A stretch of DNA of 10,086 nt from 13-2-20CM-68-14 sp036378475 (GTDB lineage Bacteria > Actinomycetota > Thermoleophilia > Gaiellales > Gaiellaceae), in the NCBI GenBank assembly GCA_036378475.1, contig DASUWJ010000150.1, positions 1 to 10,086 of the forward strand, given 5' to 3'. This document shows positions 6,459 to 10,086 of this stretch, in pieces (positions within the stretch are counted from its first letter, which is position 1; each line of letters starts with the position of its first letter). The position numbers were made by a program, and so were the translations under genes. The notes beneath the pieces are model-generated. The model ran no database searches. It was not told where the DNA came from and saw only the letters and a list, made by a program, of their open reading frames with translations.

Positions 6459-7070
6459 TTACTCCAGCGAGAGCCGGCGGGCGTCGAAGCGGCTCGAATA
6501 GAGCTCCGCCGCGAACTCCTCGACCGCGCGCCTCGCATCCACCTCGAACACGTGCTCGACGACGCCGACCTGGGCGTCGTTGTGGAAGGGCACGTCGAGA
6601 TGATGCCGCGAGACGAGGTTGATCGAGGCCTTCGTGCAGCTGGGACAGCGGACGGCGAGCCCGATCGCCTCGCGCTCCTCGCTGGAGGGCGCGAGCAGGA
6701 GGAACGAGGACGGAAAGACCGGCCGGGGCTGGTTTTCGGGATAGCAGAAGAAGCTCCAGGGCCACTCCCCCGCGCCGATCCGCCGGGCGGCGAGATCCGC
6801 GAATTCGGTCTCCGGTGCCTCCAGGCGCGCCGTCATCAGGTTCAGGAAGGAGCTACCCGCGGCGAGGCCGAGTGGCGCCCAGTCGAGCTCCTCGTGCGTG
6901 ACGAGACCCGGGTGCTCCGCGCCGCAGGGGCAGGCGAAACGCACGCTGAAGACGGCGGGATGGGCGGCACCAGACAGTCGCTCGAGCTGCCGGAAGCGAG
7001 ACAGGCTGACGTGCGTCTCACCCCGCCGTGGGCACGAGAACGTGTAGCTCGTGGTCAGCCCGTCATACAT
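6459..7070 (-). CDS. Cysteine-rich, probably zinc-binding protein, unknown function
   Basis: A 203-residue soluble protein. Cysteines are arranged as C13 (FSCPRRGETH), C47-x-C49 (FACPCGAEH) and C142-x-x-C145 (RCPSC), with C109 (FFCYPE) alone. The first two segments look like related knuckles, each a beta strand followed by Cys and a nearby His, and suggest one or two zinc ribbons. A helical C-terminus (VDARRAVEEFAAELYSSRF) follows. I do not recognise the family and assign no function. AAAGGG precedes the ATG closely as a weak ribosome-binding site. It starts 41 bases after the apt stop codon on the same strand, so it may be the last gene of the rsiG-garA-ftsR-apt transcript. Zinc binding is inference from cysteine spacing. 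Confidence 0.75.
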   Translation of the reverse strand: MYDGLTTSYTFSCPRRGETHVSLSRFRQLERLSGAAHPAVFSVRFACPCGAEHPGLVTHEELDWAPLGLAAGSSFLNLMTARLEAPETEFADLAARRIGAGEWPWSFFCYPENQPRPVFPSSFLLLAPSSEEREAIGLAVRCPSCTKASINLVSRHHLDVPFHNDAQVGVVEHVFEVDARRAVEEFAAELYSSRFDARRLSLE

Positions 7071-7111
7071 CGTCCCTTTGTAATCGGTCGCCCGGACGGG
7101 CCCGATGAGCC

Positions 7112-7630
7112 TCAGTACTGGATCAGGGAGAAAAGCTCGTACTGCTCGAGCCGCTCACGGCCGCCCAGGAAGGCCAGTTCGATGATGAAGGCGGCCCCGA
7201 CGACCTCGCCGCCAAGTCCCTCCACGAGGCCCGCGATCGCCTCGACGGTACCTCCCGTCGCGAGCACGTCGTCGTGGATCAAGACGCGAGCGCCCCGGGC
7301 GATCGTCTCGGGATGGAGCTCGAGCGAGTTCTCGCCGTATTCCAGGGCGTAGGTAGCGCCGACCGTCTCCGGCGGCAGTTTTCCTGGCCGCCGGGCCGGC
7401 ACGAAACCGCAGCCGATCTGCCGGGCGATTGCGGCCCCGAGGATGAAGCCCCTGGCCTCCGCGCCGAGCACGACATCGGGCCCGCGCTCCCGCCCCCACC
7501 CGGCCAGGGCGTCGATCGTCTGGACGAGCGCCTGCGGGTCGCGCAGGAGCGGCGTGATGTCGCGGAAGGTGACGCCCGGCTCTGGCCAGTCCGGGACGTT
7601 CCGGATCCGTTCCTTCAGGTCGAGGGCCAT
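7112..7630 (-). CDS. apt: Adenine phosphoribosyltransferase
   Basis: This cytosolic purine-salvage enzyme makes AMP and pyrophosphate from adenine and PRPP. The 172 residues match the family in length and layout: an N-terminal IRNVPDWPEPGVTFRDITPLL (9-29), the AEARGF segment (57-62), PARRPGKLPPET (78-89), and the PRPP-binding loop VLIHDDVLATGGT (116-128) with its paired Asp residues. The ATG overlaps the ftsR stop codon by one base (TGATG), so it is translationally coupled to ftsR and lacks its own ribosome-binding site. In many actinobacteria apt sits near secDF/rel; its place behind ftsR here is different. Confidence 0.95.
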   Translation of the reverse strand: MALDLKERIRNVPDWPEPGVTFRDITPLLRDPQALVQTIDALAGWGRERGPDVVLGAEARGFILGAAIARQIGCGFVPARRPGKLPPETVGATYALEYGENSLELHPETIARGARVLIHDDVLATGGTVEAIAGLVEGLGGEVVGAAFIIELAFLGGRERLEQYELFSLIQY

Positions 7631-8322
7631 CAGCGGTCGGCGAGCTGGCGCAGGTCACGCCAAAAGAGGAGCTGCGCGAGCTCCTGCGCGAGCTCTGCGA
7701 GCGCCTGCAGCTCGTCGAGCCCCGCCTGGCGGCGATCGGGGTTTCGCGAGCGGAGCGCCGGTGCCACGATCTGCTCGAGCAGGCCCGCCTCGCGGTCGGC
7801 CGCGGAGCGAAACGCCCGCAGATGGCGCGCGGAGATGCCGTAGCGCGCGAGCTTCGCGCAGGCGGCCGCGATCTCGACGTCACCCTCGCCGTAGCGCTTG
7901 CTGCCGTTGTCGCTTCGCGGCGCGAGCAGTCCGAAGTCCTCGAGCTCTCGTGCGAGAGCAGGCGTCACCCCGGCTCGCTCGCAGAGCAAGCCCAGGTCGA
8001 GCTCGTCCTCGCTCGACTGCAGGCCGGCGCGCTTGCGCTTGCCGCTCTTGACGACGCCCGGAGCCGCGAGTTCCTGGCGAATCACCCGCAGGGGCAGGAA
8101 TTCGTCCCGCTGCAGGCGCAGGATCGTCTCGAGCCGCTCGACGTCCTCCTCGCTGAAGAGCCGGTAGCCGCCCTGCGTCCGCCGGGGCGCCAGCAGGCCC
8201 TGGTCTTCCAGGTAGCGGATCTTCGAGATCGAGACGTCCGGGAACTCGGCCTGCAGCCGCCGGCAGACACTGCCGATCGTCAGCAGGCGCTGCCCTGCGG
8301 AGGCTTTCGTCGGGGCGCTCAT
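7630..8322 (-). CDS. ftsR: MerR-family cell-division regulator FtsR
   Basis: A 230-residue MerR-type transcription factor. The DNA-binding domain (about 12-85) reads LLTIGSVCRRL, then FPDVSISKIRYLEDQGLL, TQGGYRLFSEEDVERL and ILRLQRDEFLPLRVI, closely following FtsR of Corynebacterium and Rv1828 of M. tuberculosis, which activates ftsZ expression in Corynebacterium. The C-terminal half has a second winged-helix-like stretch (LDLGLLCERAGVTPALARELEDFGLL, about 108-133) and a helical end, also typical of this family. The ATG overlaps the FHA gene stop as ATGA. The order garA then ftsR is the same as Rv1827-Rv1828. The neighbours that follow in mycobacteria (Rv1829 and a second MerR) are absent; apt follows instead. 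The function is inferred by homology and synteny. Confidence 0.9.
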   Translation of the reverse strand: MSAPTKASAGQRLLTIGSVCRRLQAEFPDVSISKIRYLEDQGLLAPRRTQGGYRLFSEEDVERLETILRLQRDEFLPLRVIRQELAAPGVVKSGKRKRAGLQSSEDELDLGLLCERAGVTPALARELEDFGLLAPRSDNGSKRYGEGDVEIAAACAKLARYGISARHLRAFRSAADREAGLLEQIVAPALRSRNPDRRQAGLDELQALAELAQELAQLLFWRDLRQLADR

Positions 8323-8786
8323 TTCGTGATGAAGCTGAGGCGGTACTTGCCGATCTGGACCTCGTCCCCGCTCTCGAGGCGGACCGCGGCCTCGATTCGC
8401 TTCCGATTGACGAAGGTGCCGTTCAAGCTCCCCAGGTCCTCGATCAGGAACTCACCGTCCTGTTCGATCAGGACGGCGTGCTTGCGCGAGACCGTGACGT
8501 CATCGAGGAAGATGTCGCAGTCGGGCGAGCGCCCGATCGTCGTCCGCTCGCCCTGTGGGATGAAGTGCTCACCGGCGCGCCCTCCGCCCGAGCGAACGAC
8601 GAGCGCCGGCCCCTCGGCGATCAGCTCCTCGAGCGGGCCATCGTCATCGGTCATCTCCTCGGCATCGAAGGCCTGCGTCGTCTCGGTCCCCCCTTCGTCC
8701 TTGACGAGGAGCGCCCCGCATTTGGAGCAGTAGTTGGCGGCCTCTGGGTTCTGGAAGCCACACTCCGGGCAGTAGACGAAGCTCAA
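8319..8786 (-). CDS. garA: GarA/OdhI-like FHA protein with N-terminal zinc ribbon
   Basis: A 155-residue protein. Residues 6-23 form a zinc ribbon (YCPECG, then YCSKCG; C6, C9, C20, C23). A flexible acidic linker holds GGTETTQAFD (32-41), which matches the ETTxxF site where PknB/PknG-type Ser/Thr kinases phosphorylate GarA and OdhI. The FHA domain (about 61-155) has GRSPDCDI (85-92), SRKHA (100-104), and LGSLNGTFVN (118-127), the phosphothreonine-binding residues. GarA/OdhI binds and inhibits 2-oxoglutarate dehydrogenase when unphosphorylated; phosphorylation makes FHA bind its own N-terminus and releases the enzyme. The start is TTG (8784-8786), overlapping the preceding stop as TTGA, which implies translational coupling. 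The zinc ribbon is absent from mycobacterial and corynebacterial GarA/OdhI. Confidence 0.88.
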   Translation of the reverse strand: MSFVYCPECGFQNPEAANYCSKCGALLVKDEGGTETTQAFDAEEMTDDDGPLEELIAEGPALVVRSGGGRAGEHFIPQGERTTIGRSPDCDIFLDDVTVSRKHAVLIEQDGEFLIEDLGSLNGTFVNRKRIEAAVRLESGDEVQIGKYRLSFITK

Positions 8787-9049
8787 GCCGGTTCGGTGTC
8801 GTCGTTCGGGAGGCCCGGGGCCGCCTTGCCGGACAGGATCGCTGTCAGCGACTCCACGTCGACCTGCTCGAGTACGCCCCTTCCCCCGGTCTTCTGCAGC
8901 CGGGCGACGAGCTCCGCGCGCAGAATGTCGATCTTGCCGTGCAAGATTCGGCGCTGGTAGGAGATCTCTCGCTCCTGGCCTTTCAGCTTGTCGATCTCCT
9001 CCTTGAGGTCGTCGTCGGACAGCGATCCAAGATCAGGTAGCGGTTCCAA
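8783..9049 (-). CDS. rsiG: RsiG-like c-di-GMP-responsive anti-sigma factor
   Basis: A short coiled-coil protein, 88 residues from TTG 9047-9049. Residues 26-41 (EREISYQRRILHGKID) fit the c-di-GMP signature of RsiG, E(X)3S(X)2R(X)3Q(X)3D, at E26, S30, R33 and D41, with His37 in place of Gln. The surrounding SYQRR..GKIDILRAEL closely resembles RsiG. In Streptomyces, RsiG carries two such motifs and holds the sigma factor WhiG when c-di-GMP is bound; some deep-branching actinobacteria have a single-motif form that acts as a homodimer. The single motif here suggests the latter. TTG 9049 was chosen because AAAGGG lies six bases before it and the upstream in-frame extension to 9163 contains the promoter. 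The stop overlaps the FHA start (TTGA). No WhiG/FliA-type sigma gene is in this window, so the partner is unknown. Confidence 0.8.
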   Translation of the reverse strand: MEPLPDLGSLSDDDLKEEIDKLKGQEREISYQRRILHGKIDILRAELVARLQKTGGRGVLEQVDVESLTAILSGKAAPGLPNDDTEPA

Positions 9050-9082
9050 GAGGCGCCCTTTCGCTCGAGGTCGAGTCAGCGA

Positions 9083-9111
9083 AGTAAAGCAACCGGAAGG
9101 CAAAGGGTCAA
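9083..9111 (-). promoter_or_regulatory. Sigma-70-type promoter of the rsiG-garA-ftsR-apt operon
   Basis: On the minus strand TTGACC (9106-9111) and TTTACT (9083-9088) are separated by exactly 17 bases. Transcription would begin near 9076, giving a leader of about 27 bases that holds the AAAGGG ribosome-binding site before the TTG start at 9049. The surrounding DNA is clearly AT-richer than its neighbours. Confidence 0.65.
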
Positions 9112-9129
9112 CCTTAACTTGAGACTCTG

Positions 9130-9175
9130 GGCCCGGCCTGCGCGGGCCGAGCCGCCCGGCCACTAGACGGCCGGG
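9130..9175 (-). terminator. Tandem GC hairpins at the end of the cupin gene
   Basis: CCCGGCC (9155-9161) pairs with GGCCGGG (9169-9175); the loop ACTAGAC contains the cupin stop codon. GGCCCG (9130-9135) pairs with CGGGCC (9143-9148). Neither has a U-tract. They lie between the cupin gene and the rsiG promoter and could block read-through. Confidence 0.45.
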
Positions 9176-9552
9176 TCGAGGATCTCGGCGCGCTCGCGCT
9201 CCGGCGGCGCGCCGTAGACGTAGAGCAGGAGCTCTTCCTGGCCGTGGTTCGCGCTTTGCAGCGCCGTGCCAGCCTCGACGTGGATCAGCCCACCGGTCGG
9301 CACGTCCTGGCGCTCAGGCGGTTCGCCGACGTACATGGACAACGTCCCGCTCAAGACGACGAACGTCTCCTCCTGCAGCGAGTGCCTGTGCCGGCGCCCT
9401 TTGGCGCCCGGTTCGTAGCGCCAGAGATTCGCGCGGGTGCGGCCGAAGCCGGCGAGCTCGCTCAGCTCGGAGACGTGGCGCGCGGCCTCGTCCGGCTCGT
9501 GCTCGCGCGTCGTCCATTCGAGCTCGCCGGGACGGATCACGCGGAAGCCCAT
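9163..9552 (-). CDS. Cupin-domain protein
   Basis: A 129-residue single-domain cupin. Motif 1 is visible as PGAKGRRHRHSLQEETFVVLSG (48-69) with metal-ligand candidates H55, H57 and E61/E62. Motif 2 (DVPTGGLIHVEAGTALQSAN, 83-102) keeps the glycine turn, but the usual PG-x-x-H is AGTAL, so the fourth metal ligand appears to be lost. Stand-alone cupins range from isomerases to sugar or small-molecule binders; the substrate cannot be predicted. ATG 9552 was chosen: TAGGCT (9560-9565) lies seven bases before it and there is no Shine-Dalgarno sequence. It follows the mannose enzyme gene by 71 bases on the same strand but seems to have its own promoter. Confidence 0.82.
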   Translation of the reverse strand: MGFRVIRPGELEWTTREHEPDEAARHVSELSELAGFGRTRANLWRYEPGAKGRRHRHSLQEETFVVLSGTLSMYVGEPPERQDVPTGGLIHVEAGTALQSANHGQEELLLYVYGAPPERERAEILDPAV

Positions 9553-9559
9553 CGCTGAC

Positions 9560-9565
9560 AGCCTA
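9560..9565 (-). promoter_or_regulatory. Candidate -10 element for the cupin gene
   Basis: TAGGCT on the minus strand fits TANNNT and is seven bases before ATG 9552. No -35 is evident. Confidence 0.4.
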
Positions 9566-9623
9566 CTCACCCTTGTCGAGCAGGCCGCGATCATCGCCCA
9601 AAGTGGCGGTCTGAGCCCGCTTC

Positions 9624-10086
9624 CTAACCCGGAGCTTCGGCCTGCTCGGTCTGCATGACCTCCTCCACCAGGGCGTGCAGCTCGGCTTCGAGCGCCTGCG
9701 AGTCCTCCTCGGTCTCGCCTTCGGCGTAGATGTGCACGATCGGCTCGTCCGGATCCGGTAGCACCTGAGCCCAGCCGCGCTCCTCGAGGACCTTGATCCC
9801 GTCGGTCAGGTCGAGGCGGCGGTCGCGCAGGCGCTCGCTCAAGACGCGCATCACGAACCCCTTGAGCGCCCACGGACACGGGAGCTGGCGGTGGACGAGC
9901 GTCGAGGTCGGGAGCTCCCCAACGAGCTCCGACAGCGGTCTGCGGACCGGCGCAAGCAGCTCGAGCAGCTTGCAGAGGCTCGCAACCGCATCGTAGGCGG
10001 GCAGGAATTCCGGGAAGACGTAGCCACCGCCTAAGGCACCCGCGAAGACGACCCCCTCCTCGGCGGCGACCTGGGTCAGCTCCGCC
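9624..10086 (-). CDS. C-terminal part of mannose-1-phosphate guanylyltransferase/phosphomannomutase-type protein
   Basis: The gene enters from the right edge and ends at TAG 9624-9626, giving the last ~153 residues. Recognisable segments are EEGVVFAGALGGGYVFPEFLPAYDA, LPCPWALKGFVMRVLSE, LDLTDGIKVLEERGWAQVLP and DPDEPIVHIYAEGE, the last two being domain 4 of the phosphohexomutase superfamily (phosphate-binding end). In actinobacteria this type is usually an N-terminal nucleotidyltransferase fused to a phosphomannomutase-like domain and supplies GDP-mannose or a related sugar nucleotide for the envelope. The domain 3 sugar-binding loop, normally E-x-S-G-H, is replaced by ALGGGY, so mutase activity may be lost. 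The N-terminal part is outside the window, so the fusion itself is inferred. Confidence 0.8.
   Translation of the reverse strand, partial: AELTQVAAEEGVVFAGALGGGYVFPEFLPAYDAVASLCKLLELLAPVRRPLSELVGELPTSTLVHRQLPCPWALKGFVMRVLSERLRDRRLDLTDGIKVLEERGWAQVLPDPDEPIVHIYAEGETEEDSQALEAELHALVEEVMQTEQAEAPG

Noticed and set aside
5392..6765. 457-codon open frame on the minus strand
   Set aside because: It crosses three better supported genes in another frame and is dominated by Arg/Ala/Gly/Pro.
6072..7352. 426-codon open frame on the plus strand
   Set aside because: Antisense to the four-helix membrane gene, the cysteine-rich gene and apt; no domain visible.
9050..9163. N-terminal extension of the RsiG-like protein to 9163
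   Set aside because: It would translate through the -35/-10 promoter and terminator hairpin region and shows no conserved sequence; TTG 9049 has a well-spaced ribosome-binding site.

Overview
The window is GC-rich and almost fully coding, and it reads as the chromosome of an actinobacterium. The best markers are a GarA/OdhI-type FHA protein followed directly by an FtsR-type MerR regulator (a pairing known from Mycobacterium and Corynebacterium), an RsiG-like c-di-GMP anti-sigma protein with one ligand motif, and the C-terminal end of an actinobacterial-type mannose-1-phosphate guanylyltransferase/phosphomannomutase fusion. Several genes have a TANNNT hexamer 6-8 bases before the start codon and no Shine-Dalgarno sequence, as expected for leaderless actinobacterial mRNAs. 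A deep-branching class such as Thermoleophilia would fit, but this is inference. No mobile element, CRISPR array, tRNA or rRNA was seen.

Layout. 1-80: tail of a + strand gene. 86-880 (-): stand-alone class II glutamine amidotransferase domain with an anomalous start codon. 950-1897 (+): RpoD-family sigma factor, divergent from the amidotransferase. 1999-2736 (+): CpsB/YwqE-type PHP phosphatase whose end overlaps the end of a second, probably primary, sigma factor (2690-3751, -). 3881-4998 (-): uppP preceded by a small His-rich membrane protein. 4999-5406: gene-poor stretch with a strong hairpin terminator and short repeats. 5407-6413: small membrane protein (+), a possible 64-residue protein (-) and a four-helix membrane protein (-). 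6459-7070 (-): cysteine-rich protein of unknown function. 7112-9049 (-): tightly overlapped operon rsiG-like, garA-like, ftsR, apt, read from a recognisable promoter at 9083-9111. 9163-9552 (-): cupin. 9624 to the right edge (-): end of the mannose/phosphosugar enzyme.

How the genes work together. The most interesting unit is the rsiG-garA-ftsR-apt operon. It places a predicted second-messenger (c-di-GMP) sensor, a Ser/Thr-kinase-controlled FHA switch, a cell-division transcription factor and a purine-salvage enzyme on one mRNA, with stop/start overlaps at every junction. UppP, the PHP phosphatase and the mannose enzyme all belong to envelope or polysaccharide metabolism but are not in one transcription unit. 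The two RpoD-type sigma factors converge on the phosphatase gene from either side.
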